From positions 43,470,314 to 43,534,313 of the forward strand of contig CM023536.1 in assembly GCA_013350335.1 (NCBI GenBank): a stretch of DNA of 64,000 bases. The letters are read 5' to 3'. Made by a program: the position numbers and the translations under genes. Source of the stretch: Chimonanthus salicifolius. Its lineage: Eukaryota; Streptophyta; Magnoliopsida; Laurales; Calycanthaceae. The first letter of the stretch is position 1. Every line of letters starts with the position of its first letter. Below, piece after piece: positions 11,533 through 24,182 of this stretch. The notes beneath the pieces were generated by a model, which was not told the DNA's origin, did no database searches, and saw only the letters and a program-made list of their open reading frames with translations.

Positions 11533-13555
11533 TCAATATTCATGACAGAATACCTAGAAGCTAATGAATATAGACTCAATGACTTAGCCCAACCCAATAT
11601 ACATCATTTGAATATAAAAGATACAATAGTTATAGGTACATATTCAAATGAAAAGACCCTAGACTCTATGCTTCGGTTCTTTCTTGTTTTCCTAGCTTGC
11701 TCCCCCTCAAGGTGTGCCAATGTACCTGTACACACAAACAATGCAAGCAATGGTGGAAGCATAGAAGTCTCCCCCCCAAATGTTAGTCATATATATAGTA
11801 ATATAGACAATATTACTCTCCCTAAATATGTGAACTAATAACCCCTTTAGTCTTGATTAATCTCCCCGCTTAATCAAAGACTATCTTCCCTTAAAGATCT
11901 TCTTCCTCTAAGATCTTTAAGCTTCTCCTCCAGAGCTTACATTAAGCTTCTAATCTTTCTCCCCCTTAACATAAGCTTTCTTTCAAGCTTCTAACTCTCT
12001 CCCCCTTTTTGTCATAAATTGATAAAGGGTGTTAAGCACCAAAATCAGTATGCTTCAACAAGTTCCAATGGTTGGACTAGAGGGGATGGAAAAGGAGGGG
12101 TCACATGCATTTTAAAAGATATACCAGTTTTGAGACAACATTTATGCATGCCATGAGGAGGGAATCACTCATACAAGAAATATTCCATTAATGAACATAT
12201 GAGTGAACGCAATCATGAACTAAATAAATTATACACCAATTTGAGCGCATAGTTCATGAAAATAAGGTGATGCAAACATATATACCTATATGGGCATAAT
12301 GCACCAACCAACATAATAAGTTCATTCAACAACACATACACCAATGAGACACAATGAATGAACAAACACTTATCCTTGAAGCACATTAAGCATTTGGAAG
12401 ATGGAGGTTGATTTCTTCCCATACAACATTCCAAGGCATGCTCTCCTTTGCTCAAAAATTTGAGAGCACTATGCACCAAGTCCATTAACATTTGGACCAT
12501 ATAACCATGTTGGCTTTCATTTCCAAAACCCATTTGGTTTTAAGATTCACCTTTAAATGATGAAAGCCACAACATATGTGCATACAGTTTTGGAGAAGGA
12601 TGATTTTCCTTGTTTGTACATTTCTCCAAAAATACATTTCCAATGTCTAATGATTTTCCAAGATCATGCATTATCAAGACATGGAAATAGCATGATACAT
12701 CCCTATAAGATTTGCAAATTGAGGGATGAAGAGTGTGTATGCTTGAGATGTATGCAAATTCACAAGACATCATGTTTTGCATATCGACCTTAGAATGCCA
12801 ATGAGAGTCATACATTAACACAAATTTTTGTGCCATTTGATGATTCAAACACATGCACAAAAACTATGGATCTTGGATCAATTTGCCTATTTTGATCCAA
12901 TCCAATCCAATAACCTTGGGCATTATAATTTACCAATTTTAACCTACATTGCTCATGTGTAATGTCATATGATAAGGCATTCTAGGCTTAGCAAAACTTG
13001 GTGTTTATGGACACAAAACATTCCACATAATATATAACAATTATTAGCATAGGAATGAAGACCAAACACACAACCATACATTCATTTCATAAATAATATA
13101 CCAATAAAAGGCATGGAAATGAAGTATGAGACACCTATGGCATATGAAAATTTTAATTCTACAAATTAAAAGCATATATGCCACACAAGCATCTTGCACA
13201 TGATCATTCCAAGAATCAAGCAAGAACATAGAATGAAGGCAAGACACAAAGGATGATTCCAAAATATGATTCAAATGTGTTAACCATACAAAGAACATAA
13301 CACATTTGGACAAACATTGTGGGACTTGGATTCTAAGTCCACAACTCTATGACCCTTCAAGCATGATAAACACTATAGCCAGGAAAAGTGAAATCAAGTG
13401 CTCGCAAGAGGTCAATGTGCCATGCCACAATACTTGGTCGTTTGAACTCACTTATATCAAGTTAGATTTCAACTACAATTGGTCTAGAGATACACAAATT
13501 AAGCTCAAGTCTTAGACCAATGTAGGACATGGGTAAGCTCCTATTCCTTTGGGAT
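11533..13555 (-). other. Internal region of the gag-only element without recognisable coding
   Basis: Low-complexity sequence rich in CAT/ATG-like words and CCCCC runs. Open stretches exist on both strands (for example 12213-12533 and 12540-12860 minus) but none carries gag, protease, integrase or RT motifs. It occupies the place where pol would lie in a complete copia element. Confidence 0.6.
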
Positions 13556-14695
13556 TCATACAAGTTTTAAATCCGGACATTTCCTCTCAAATCTTTGAAC
13601 TTTGGGCAATTTGATTCTACCATCATGAACATTTGGCCCAAGTTCATTGAATTGAGATAAGACTCTCCTTCTCATATTTCTACCCATAGTATGAGGAGAT
13701 CTTGGTCTATCCCTTTTAGATTTGCCAATGAAGGGACGATGTGAAGTGTGAAGGTGAAAAGTGTTTCCTAGGAACATTCACAAATTGATTTACATTTTTC
13801 TTCTTTGTATAGTGTGAATTTCCAATCACCTTATTTTTTTTCTCTTCCTTGCTCCTAGAGGAAGACCATCAACCACATTTGATTTAACATGGATTCTCCT
13901 TATCTTGCACTCATGCCTGAAATGCCCGGTTAAACTACAATAAAAACATTTTACTATAGAAAAGTGTGTGGTGTGGCTTCTTTCTAGTATGGATTGGTTC
14001 ATGGGTCTCTTAAGGTTTGATTGAGAATTACCAAAACCATGCCAATCATTATGAGGCTTACCCAAAATGGATTCTTCCAATTTTTTATTTCTTTCGGTAA
14101 CCAAGTCTTGAGATTTCTTAACATTCTTATCTCAAAGACATTTTCCAACTTCCTTGAGCTTTAAGTTTTCATTTTCAAAAACTTTTATTTTTTCTTGAAG
14201 CAAATTTTGATTTTCTCTCAAATTCACAATTTCATCATTTGCATTTTTCAATTTTGATGAGAGAAGATCATTCTCCATATTAACACATTGAAGTTGGCTA
14301 GAGAGTTTGGCATTATCAATTTTCACCTTTTCAAGATCCTTTGCCAATTCAAACTCTCAAAGTATAGGGACACTATAGGATTCTTGGAGGTCATCATCAT
14401 CCTTATCAAGATCCTCAACACTATCCTCAACTTCACTTGAGGATCCCTCTTGGTTGGGTACAATGGAGGCAATAACACGTTTCAAATTTTCACCTCTCTC
14501 ATGATTCTCCAATTTATTATAAGAGGTAGAGCCTTCGATTGAACTATCCAAAGATGTACAAGAATTTTCAATAGACTCATCTTGGATAGAGGTCCAATCA
14601 TCTTCATCATGGGATACAAGTTTTTTCTCTATTTTTGTTTTCAAATAAGAGTAAACAAACAATAGAGAATTGTGAGCAAATTTTGGAGTACCCAT
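13556..14695 (-). pseudogene. gag-like ORF of the gag-only element, three in-frame stops
   Basis: One frame runs from 14695 to 13556 and is cut by stops at 14357-14359, 14132-14134 and 13826-13828. Order: an acidic Ser-rich N-terminal part; a Leu/Lys/Asn-rich segment with heptad character (coiled coil, 14347-14132); then a CCHC zinc knuckle, CFYCSLTGHFRHEC (C-X2-C-X4-H-X4-C), near 13945; then a basic tail. Zinc knuckle plus coiled coil is typical of copia gag. The start is uncertain because the first Met is not preceded by a clear signal. The stops make this copy inactive. Confidence 0.75.
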
Positions 14696-14752
14696 GAAGG
14701 TGTTCTAGCACGGATCAACTCGAATGGTTAAATCCTTTTTGAAGAACACTTA

Positions 14753-14765
14753 GGCTCTAATACCA
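14753..14765 (-). other. Primer-binding site of the gag-only element
   Basis: Minus strand TGGTATTAGAGCC, two bases inside the 5' LTR. It differs at one base from the initiator-Met complement TGGTATCAGAGC common in copia elements. Confidence 0.75.
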
Positions 14766-14767
14766 AT

Positions 14768-17700
14768 TGAAAGTTCCCTTTGATGCTAAAACAAGGACTG
14801 AGGTTGTCCCTAACGGGAAGAGAGAGAGGAGAGGGTTGGGGGAGGGGGGGGGGGGGGGGGGAGTTGGATAGGACAATCCCCAATTTTTATAGTCTTCACA
14901 AATTTCTTGATTAATAATGTTAATCAAGAGAGATGGGTTCTATAATCAAAAGTGTGCACAATTATAAGAACAATCACACAAGTAAAGATCAACACCCACA
15001 GGACCAATTTATAGTGGTTCGCTTGAACAATCTGCATCCACTCTCAGGACTCACCGAACCTTGGGTTATCCCGAATTCACTATATGGGGACTTACACCCT
15101 CATAATTAGAGTAAAATTCCACATCCCTCAATCGACTGGGAATTTCACCCACCATTGTGTCAGAGACGATCTAGAGTTTTTTATAGTGGTTCCGGAGCCA
15201 AGCCTCCTTAATCCACTTGTCCTATATTTTGAAAGGTTCGACCAACCCAAGGTCTACTTCCTCATCCCTCTATTTTTTATAGTGGTTCCGGCTTCCTTGC
15301 CTTAATCCACTTCATAAGATGATTTATAAAACAAAATCACTAAGAAACACTTGCCTTTGTATGAGCTCACTTGTAGATGAATGTTTCTTGCGGATGCTCT
15401 CCCAATGTGATGTTGACGATGTCGAAGATGTGCCTTGTGTATGCTCAGTCACAATCTATGGAGGTCTCTAGGATTAGGATGTGCCAATGGATTCCTAGAT
15501 CTATATTTTTTCTCTCTCTCTCTTTCTTAATCACAATAAAAAAGATTGGATATTTGATTCACCAAGTGTAATGCATGGAGAGATGAGTGATCATTTTGTT
15601 GACCCTTGTTTAAGCTCACTTATAATGATGTGGGTCCAACCGATTTGCCAAAGGATACCAACTGGTTGCATATGGATTGATATTTATAGATAAGGTGTTG
15701 TGCAAATTTTAAATTTATAATTACTCGCAAGAGCACGAATCGAAATTGGAGTATAGAGATATGCAAGTGCGAGGTTGAACCCACAGGGACTTGATTTAGA
15801 ATGAACAGGGAAAACAAATTAAAAAACCTAATATTTTAACCTTAACCTAGTTAACGATTTTTCAGGAGAATGATTGAATTGAAGTTGCAAAATTAATTAA
15901 AACAACTAAAAACGGAGATTGAATAAAGTGAGAAATTACTAAGGTATCAGATTCCACCTCCATTAAATCCATAATATTCCAATTATTTATTTATCAATTC
16001 CAAGTTTTTAAAGATTTAAATTCATCAATATAGTATTCAAATATTGATTTTCCTTTGCTTAAAAGTGTAAATTCTAACTATTCAATGTATCATATTTTAA
16101 CTCAAAAGACAATGGATCAAAGGGATTAATCCAAGCATCCAATGTATTTAAATTAAAATAAAAGAAAACAATGAATCAAAGGATTTTACTTTTATTCAAT
16201 TAAAAACCAAGCATTTAATTAATTAGATATTAATATTAACAACCAAAAATACATGGCATTAATGGTGAAAAATAATTAACATCTATTAATTTGATGAAGG
16301 TATAAATAATCAAACACACATAATTTGGAATTAAATAAATAAATAAAAGACGAATTATTTCATTAATGGGGTTTCATCCTCAACCTCAGTACAAGAAATT
16401 AGTCGAACATTATGAAAGAATTAAAATAAAAAGACATGAAAAAATATAACTTGGCCATCGTCGGAGATCCCGAGCCTGCTCTGTCTCCACGTCTCTTCAC
16501 TGTCTCCCGATTCTTCTCCTCTGTACAGTTCGAGTTTTGCAATAGAGGGGCCTTGAATTTATAGATTTTAGGAGAAGGATTGAAGGGTTGGGATCGGGTA
16601 TTGCATAAAAGGAAAGTGGCCTATGGAAGGCTTGGATCAATTTGGTTAAATAAGGAAGGAGATGGGTTCCATGGTGTGGATTGCATGTTCCCTCATAGGA
16701 AGGGACACTTGGCAGCTTGAAATTGCTTGTCTTAAAACAAGTGAGAACCAAGAGAGGAAGGTGGGTGATCTCCATGAAGGTGAAGACCCACTAACGTGTT
16801 TTTTTCTTAATTTTATTCCTTTGTTTTCCAAACTTGGACTTTTTTCAATCAGCCCACTTATGTTAGCTCCTCTAAATCAAGCATTCCAGGCCAGCTTCAG
16901 GTTTTAAAAATAATTCAACCTTAAAAAAAAATAACACAATAATTAGATGAAATTAATTCATATAATATATAACAAATATAATTTTAGAATATATAATATA
17001 TTACAACAATAATATAAAATAAACAAAATTTAAGAACTAACTAATCCAATATTAAAGGGTAAATTTATAATTTTTCAGTGTTTATCATAAGGCAAACAGT
17101 TTCTAAAACGGTCATGTATCAACAGGTCGAGCACCAAGGGATTGGTGACTAAAAATATTACTGTTCAACAACCCAACTGTTGTGCATTAAATGCATTCCA
17201 AACGGTATAATCCTTTCCCAGTCGACATGTTGGTGTCGCCGATTGGTCGACAGTCATAGCACCGATAGGTCGGTCCATATGAGAGGCTTGGTCTGGGGCA
17301 ACACCATGATGATAGAGTTCAGAATCTAGTCATACCCAGTCCGATCTGTCCCCTTTACCGAGGGGTCGGTGCTGCTACTCTCAATCGGTCTTGAACTACC
17401 AATATGTATGTTTTCTCGAGAACCCACCTGAGTTCTAAGATCCAGAACTCATAAGTCTTTATCGAAGAGTCGTTGACCATGAGGGGCCGTTTCAACTTTT
17501 CACCAAGGGGTTGGTGCATATGAGACTCTCGATCAGAGGCACATCTAGAATGACAGTTCTATGATCCAGAACCTTTGTCAATCTGGCCGACCAGTTTTTG
17601 ACCACGATGGGTCGATCCTGTCTCTACCGAGGGGTCGGTGAGAACGACTAGTGAGTAAAGTGATACCAAATACATATTTCCAAGTTGGGATCCAATTCAA

Positions 17701-17987
17701 TGTCAAGTAACCTCTACGCTTGTTTATGTCCATTACTAACATATTCAACTAATCCTAGGCAAGGTCATCCTAAGGTGTTGGGTTCCTCCTAAATTCAGCT
17801 ATGGCCAAATTACCTTTGTGATTGCCATACACAGTGATGATGAATCTGCAGTTGATCCTCCAATGTTTGAGTTCTTGATTCAATATTCATCACTTGAGTC
17901 TTGATCATTGCTTACAATTCCGAGACAATGTTTCACCTAAGTCATGGAATTGACAAATAGGTTACTCAGCAAGCCGGGGCACTAACA
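14768..17987 (-). repeat. 5' LTR of the gag-only element, interrupted
   Basis: Same sequence as 9689-11519 with scattered substitutions; interrupted by the solo LTR 15696-17087. Near the U5 end there is a run of about 18 consecutive G (14844-14861) on the plus strand, expanded relative to the other LTR. Confidence 0.85.
15696..17087 (-). mobile_element. Solo LTR, 1.39 kb, 'TGTTGTGCAA' family
   Basis: Exact duplication TAAGG (15691-15695 and 17088-17092), verified against the uninterrupted sister LTR near 10605. Plus reading TGTTGTGCAAATT...GTTTATCA. Shares the GCAAGAGCACGAATC start with 26810-28853 and 43889-62730; transcription orientation is inferred as minus from the TATA position in better copies. 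Confidence 0.85.
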
Positions 17988-18391
17988 AGATAAAATAATC
18001 ACCTACTTTGAATAGAACTCTAATTAAGCTAAGATCTAAAAATAAAATTACATATAGTTGGAAATAACTAATCCTATCAAAGCGAATCAGCCAATGTAGT
18101 GGCTTGTCTTAGTCCTACTCCTACACGTTGATGCATCAGTGGGACCCAACTCAACTTTGAATTGTATGGGTGGCACCATTTGGATCTTGGACCTTGTTGG
18201 GCTTTGTTTTTGGGCCTGATGTGTTGGATTAGGCTTGCTTAGGCTTGAGATGACCCAAGTTGCTCACGCACCTGTTGGGATCGAAAATAAAATTTTCATC
18301 TCTCAACTCGGGCTTCGAACTTGCCAATTTGCTAACGTACCCACCTGGGTTATAATTAAAATTTTGATTTTGTCCACATATACCTGCATCA

Positions 18392-18428
18392 AATGATGTC
18401 GTTGGATTGAACATGTTAAGGTTGAATG
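18392..18428 (+). repeat. Flank of LTR copy A, first part (duplicate of 23982-24018)
   Basis: Together with 21169-21277 it duplicates 23982-24122, the sequence right of LTR copy C. This shows that LTR and flank were duplicated together. Confidence 0.8.
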
Positions 18429-21168
18429 TATAACGACCCAACTTATTTTTCTTTGGTTTTTATGGAGAATTCGGATCTCCGTGTTGTCTTTGGTGCCAGG
18501 GTAGCAGTGGGGAGAGTGTGGGCTTCGTGGTAGGCTCTTAGTTGACCGATTTTGAGCCCGCGAACTCGGAGGGCATTTTGGTAATTTTACTTAGTCAATG
18601 ATTTTATTGTGAAAAATAATTGAAAAACACACAGGTTTCATTATTTTTCCAATAGGTTTTGAAAGACTAAAGAGGTTTCTCTCCTTTTAAAGCATCTCAT
18701 GTAAAAGCATCTCTTTCCCTTCCCCTTCGAAACCTTAGCCGCCGCCGCCCACCCCTTTCTCTTTCCCCCTCCTCCGCTGCCGCTCCTCTCTTCCTCTTTC
18801 TTCTCCTTCCTTCTCCCCTTTCCTTCTCAACCCTAACCCAAACCCTAAATCTATAGAGTTGCCGCCGCCATGGCTTTCTCTCTTCTCCTCCCCTCCTCTC
18901 TTTCAAACCCTAAGACCCTTTCCTCTTTTTTCCCCCTCTCCTTGCGCCGCTGCCTCTTTTTTTTTTTTCTCTCTCTCTCCTCTTCGAGCTCCTCTTCTCT
19001 TCTCCTTCTCTAATCCTTTCCTTCGTCCAAGCAGTCGATTCCAGCCCTCTCATCGCCTTTTGAGCCGGATTTCTCAGACCCAACCTTCTTTCCCAAGTAT
19101 TTCTCATCTCCTCTTCTCTTTCCTCTCTTCCCTTTCCTTTTTTTCTGAAAACCCTAATCTCCCTTTCTTTTACCCTTCTTCTCGGGCCCAACTATTGGGT
19201 TCTATTCGAGTGAGCCCAGCTTCGACCTAGTCTGGCCCAACTCGGCTCGGCCAGTTCGAGCTCAGCTCAGTTTAGCCCAGTTCAAGTAGGCCCAACCCTC
19301 AGACCCAATTTCCAACTTGATTCTTAGGCCTAACCAGACTTGGCCTGGCCCATTTCTGGTAGGCCCAGTCTTTCAAGCCCGACCTATTTTCAGGCCTAGC
19401 CAGACTTGGCCCGGCCCATTTATGGTAGGCCCAGTTTTTCAAGCCCGACCCGTTTTCAGACCCAACTCGTTTTTAGGCCCGTTTTGGGCCCAACCCAGTT
19501 TTAGGCCCATTTTTAGTCCGACCTCGTTTTAGTCAGTTTACCTTATTTACTTATCCGTTCTTCCTTGTTTCAATAGGTTGAGCTTCCTTCAACTCATCAA
19601 GTCGCTTGCTCGCTTCAGTTTTCGACTACACACACTGTGAGGGGACTTATCACTCTTTTAGCATGCATTTCGCATCTATTTAATCTTTAACCTTGGACAT
19701 GGAGTGACTTGAATGAACCCTTCGTTTATTAAGCCACTTGCTAAGGGAACCATTGAATGAATCTATGGCAAGGGATCTGTTCGGGGTACCCATGTCAACT
19801 TTATGCGATTAAATGGGAAATTCTGATCGGACGAATGGATGTGGAACATAATACTTGAAACTTATCGGTAACACATTGTTTATTTAGCCATAAGATGTGA
19901 ATGAATTTTATAATGGGGATAAGATATGTATTGGATGTCGAACATGATGCTTGGGACTTAACAATATAACATGTTGTGTGTTCATCTATAATATGTGAAT
20001 GAACTTATGCTGAAGTAAGATATGCGACTGGATGTTGAATATGATGCTTGGAATTTGCTGATGACATGTTGGGTGTCTACTTATAATGTGTGAATGAGAT
20101 CATGATGAGTATGGGGATTTGTGTTTTGATATCTTGTTATATGTTTATGTTGTTATACATGATCATGATATTGTGTGCATGCATGGGAGGTAACTTGTAA
20201 CAGACAACGTGCCGCTGGATGTTGAGATGGATGAACTATTTATATGTGTCTATGTTTTTTATGATGATATGACGTTTTGGTTGTTGGGGAGATTTCCCCG
20301 TTACGCTTTGACGGTCGAGACCCCCATAGGGGATGCGAGTTTCTCCGTTGCGTTCCAGCGGTTGAGGTGCCTACCCTAGAGCAGAGAGGTTATCTACATG
20401 TGTATATACTTATGATGAGATGATGGTTTGGTTATTGGGAGGACTTCCCCGTTACACTCCAGACGTCGAGACCCCCATAGGGGATGCGGGTTTCCCTACT
20501 GTGTTCCGACGATTGAGGTGCCTACCCTAGAATTTGGATTCCCCGAGCATGGTCGAGGTGATTTTCCAACACGGCTCTTGTGGTTAAGGCAATTATGTAA
20601 TGTGTAGTCTCCCAATGGCATTGGTAGGGAGATCGGAGTTTGATGGGGGACCCAATGTGGGCTACCGAGATGACTTCTCGCATTTGGTTAGTGGATCATT
20701 AGTTGGTGGTGTGATTGGGTATTCGTGCATATGAGTACCCTTATTATCATGATGTTATTATATATATATATTGATAACATGTGATATGCATTATCTCTTC
20801 ACTGGGCTGGTTAGCTCACCCCTTACTTTTCAAGTACTCTGATTGCGGAGGGGGCAGGTGGGCCCCTTGAGGAGGCATCCAGGGAGGGGTAGTAGTAGTC
20901 AGATATTTCATAATTATGTTTATGCTTTATTAGAGAGGACCTTTCTTCTATGGACTTATTATTTTATGTGGTTTGTTTGGATGACTGTATAATTATCTTT
21001 GAACAGTTAATGGTTGTTTATTACGTTTATAAGTAAGATGATTTTGTTTTTACTGGTATTTAGGCAGGAGGTATTTACCCCGTTTCAAAAAAAAAAAAAA
21101 AACTGCCTTTTGGAATTTTATTGAGATATTTCGGAGATAGCGCGCCCGTAACGGGACTGGACATTACA
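18429..21168 (+). mobile_element. Solo LTR, 2.74 kb (TATAACGACCC...GACATTACA)
   Basis: Exact duplication GAATG (18424-18428 and 21169-21173), and the empty site is present at 24012-24030. The first base pair is TA instead of TG. Inside: a very CT-rich zone (18700-19170); a 66-bp tandem duplication rich in GGCCCAG words (about 19322-19453); about three copies of an 85-90-bp unit (19840-20100); a duplicated block with CCCCGTTAC and GACCCCCATAGGGGATGCG (20281-20385 and 20435-20533); a poly(A) run near 21090. No gag or pol. Confidence 0.85.
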
Positions 21169-21273
21169 GAATGTATGTTTTCCATATGATTATGGGTATG
21201 TTGATGCATGATGAATATTTGAGTGAAATGTATATGTAGATGGCTAAGATGATGTCGTTAGATTAAATATGCT

Positions 21274-21688
21274 TAAGTAGAAATAGATAAAATGATCACC
21301 TACTTTGAATAGAACTCTAATTAAGCTAAGTTCTAAAAATAAAATTTCATATAGTTGGAAATAACTAATTCTATCAACAAGAATCAACCAACATAGTGGC
21401 TTGTCTCAGTCCTACTCCTACACGTTGATGCATCAGTGGGACCCAACTCAACTTTGAATTGTATGGGTGGCACCATTTGGATCTTGGACCTTGTTGGGCT
21501 TTATCTTTGGGCCTGATGTGTTGGACTAGGCTTGTTTAGGCTTGAGATGACCTAAGTTGCTCACGTACCTGCTGGGATCGAAAATATTTTTTTCATCTCT
21601 CAACTCGGGCGTTGAATTTGGCAATTTGTTAACGTTCCTGCCTGGGTCATAATTAAAATTTTGATTACATGCACATATGCCCGTATCA
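21274..21688 (-). repeat. LTR copy B, truncated (3' LTR of minus-strand element)
   Basis: Matches positions 703-1118 of LTR copy C. On the minus strand it begins TGATACGGGCATATG straight after a purine tract (GAATGGGAGAA). It stops at TAAG (21274-21277), where the sequence switches into the duplicated right flank; the missing 702 bp of this LTR are absent. Confidence 0.8.
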
Positions 21689-22863
21689 TTCTCCCATTCT
21701 AGGAGAAAACTCGTCCTCAAGTTTAGGAGGTTAATCGACGAAGGGTGTTGTGGCACCATAAATTGTTTCTTGCATCTCCACGAACTTACATCATGCTATG
21801 TAACCAATCTATGTGAAGTTCTCACGGCAAGAGATGACATCTCGGGGCCTACCAAAAGGGACTGGATGATAGGTGTTGAGGATTGTGACAAATAGCTCTC
21901 CCAAATTGGGTCAACATATGGACGGATTGTGCGGTGTGAGTCCACATGATGCCAATCATCTATCCCAACGTATGAACTTGTACTTATCATTCTTTATCGC
22001 CTACGTTTGCAGCATCTTCCAGTTGCTTCTCACTGGACTGTAGCTCAAGATGGTAACTGAGTGTCTCAAGCTCTTGCTTCAGGATGGAACTTGCCTCAAA
22101 CTGTTGGATACATCCCTCTGTTGCACCTGTATCTGTTGTAGCTTCATGAACTGCTAGAACTGGTTAGATATTGGGTGTAGCCAACTGGTTCATGTGTTCT
22201 TACCACATTGGATCAACATAAGGTGTATGCTCGCCCAATGTTCTTGTGGAATGAGCATCACAAAACACAAATTCATCGATGGCCTCAGCCTCTGTGCCAC
22301 TGTTTTATATGTCGTCCACTCGGTCACAACTATGAACTGGATGTTCTTGTTCCTGCACTGTCTCCAAGAGTTGTACACTCATGGTGTTTGTCTCTACAAA
22401 ATCATCGAACTCTTCCTCATTAAAGGAATCCGAGTCAACAATTTCAATTTGTGCAGTCGTGTCCATTTTATCGGCAAAATAGATAGTTCATTGTCTCCTC
22501 TCAGGCTGTTTGAATGTTTGTCTTGCCTTATGCCTGTGATAGTAGAGTCTTTCATCTGAAATTTCTTCAAAACCGTCATCTGAATTGTCATATGAACTTT
22601 CATCTAAAGATGAGTATTTGGAGTACCTGGACTTTCGTAGAGCAACAAGCTCTCTCTGTAGATGAACACATGACTCAAATAACAGAGCAAACTACCTATA
22701 GCGGTCTTTAGAGAATTCAGATCAATCATCTTTTGGAGCTGCGTCTCACATGACAACTCTGACTAGAATGAAAGTCAGACACTATTCCCCGCTTGTCTGC
22801 TACGAAGGCGGACACGCCTTGCCGTAACTTCAAATGACTCCGAAGCCCTGATAACCATTCTAA
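21689..22863 (-). mobile_element. Internal region of minus-strand gypsy-like element, 1.2 kb
   Basis: Lies between the purine tract of copy B and a PBS-like TGGTTATCAGGGC (22857-22845, minus) next to copy C. The end adjoining the LTR reads NLRTSFLLEWEND, like the residues that end several gypsy pol genes just before the 3' LTR. No protease, RT, RNase H or integrase motif was found, so the element is a deletion derivative or non-autonomous. Confidence 0.6.
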
Positions 22864-23981
22864 TGTAGGCTAGATAAAAGTAAGAATTTCTAAACTCGAG
22901 CTATAGCTGAAGCTTCGATAATTAATCTGATTCTGAAATAAACAAACAACGCTTGCAGAGTAAACTAATGAGCATAGTGACCCTCTCACGAACAAATGCT
23001 AGACTTTGCACTTGATCCAGACAATATTGCACTGTAATCACAAACCCAAGGTTTATCAACACAACTTTTCTCCACTGGCGAACAGAAATCACACTGATCA
23101 CGTTGATCAATTTGATCTACCAGACGCCAAGACAACAATACACGCTGGTTGATACAGTCACCGAGACAGGGCTTAACGACTTCCAATCTGGGTCAACCTG
23201 ACACTTGTGGGCCTGATTGTATCAATGACACATGCGGTTGGTAGCAAAGAATTCTTGAGCAAACCTAGTTGTTGGATGTAATCATCACCTGGGTTTGTGC
23301 CTGAAATTAAATTGGGATCCTGCAACACACTTTGCAATTGCTTCCCACGAGATCTGCACTGCTTGCAATCTTCAATCCACAAACAAACACACCAAGGTTT
23401 GTAAGAAAAATAAAATAAACTATTACTCATCTAAAATCTCCTCCCTTTACTCGTTGATTACAACCTTAAATAAGAAAAAGAAAACTGACTGTATCCTAAA
23501 CAATAGGAGCCGACCCTCCATACACGGTTTCAACTAAAATATCAATTCCTAATTAAAATACCCTATAAGTAGAAATAGATAAAATAATCACCTACTTTGA
23601 ATAGAACTCTAATTAAGCTAAGTTCTAAAAATAAAATTACATATAGTTGGAAATAACTAATCCTATCAAAGCGATTCAACTAACGTAATGGCTTGTCTCA
23701 GTCCTAATCCTACACGTTGATGCATCAGTGGGATCCCAACTCAACTCTGAATTGTATGGGTGGTACCATTTTGATCTTGGACCTTGATGGGCTTTGTTTT
23801 TGGGCCTGATGTGTTGGATTAGGCTTGTTTAGACTTGAGATGACCCAAGCTGCTCACCCACCTGCAGGGATCTAAAATAAATTTTCATCTCTCAAGTCGG
23901 GCTTCGAACTTGCCAATTTGTTAACATATCCCGCCCGAGTTATAATTAAAATTTTGATTATGTCCACATATGCTCGCATCA
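22864..23981 (-). repeat. LTR copy C, complete, 1,118 bp
   Basis: Plus reading TGTAGGCTAG...GCTCGCATCA; on the minus strand it is the 5' LTR of the element 21274-23981. Followed by AATGA, as is copy A. It is the uninterrupted reference that shows where the gag-only element entered copy A. Confidence 0.85.
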
Positions 23982-24182
23982 AATGATATCGTTGGATTGA
24001 ACATGTTTAGGTTGAATGTATGTTCTCCATGTGGTTATCGGTATGCTGATGCATGATGAATATTTGAGTGACATGTATATGTATGTGGCTAAGATGATGC
24101 CGTTAGATTAAATATGCTTAAGTTGGATGTTGAGCATAATAAGTGAAGATGCATGTGTTGTGGATTGTGTACATAACATTCC

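Larger units (their letters stand above)
9689..17987 (-). mobile_element. Non-autonomous copia-type element with gag only (TR-GAG-like)
   Basis: Exact 5-bp duplication AGATA (9684-9688 and 17988-17992). Read on the minus strand it has a 5' LTR (17987-14768), a PBS matching the initiator-Met type, a gag-like frame with a CCHC knuckle, about 2 kb without recognisable coding, a polypurine tract (AAAGGGGGAGA) and a 3' LTR (11519-9689). No protease, integrase, RT or RNase H motif was seen in the 3.2-kb internal region. It must have depended on enzymes from another element. Confidence 0.8.
8970..18391 (-). repeat. LTR copy A of minus-strand gypsy-like element (1,118 bp net)
   Basis: Plus-strand reading starts TGTAGGCTAG and ends CCTGCATCA; its own sequence is 8970-9688 and 17993-18391. 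It matches copy C (22864-23981) end to end, with the same net length of 1,118 bp. Flanks are GATGA (8965-8969) and AATGA (18392-18396), a probable duplication with one mismatch. It is split by the gag-only element 9689-17987. Confidence 0.8.

Noticed and set aside
18859..19230. 123-codon ORF preceded by GCCGCCGCCATGG, which looks like a good initiation context
   Set aside because: It lies in the CT-rich zone of a solo LTR delimited by an exact target duplication; composition explains the open frame.
22194..22711. Several overlapping ORFs of 60-120 codons on both strands
   Set aside because: They overlap each other in different frames within the internal region of a non-autonomous element and show no motifs.
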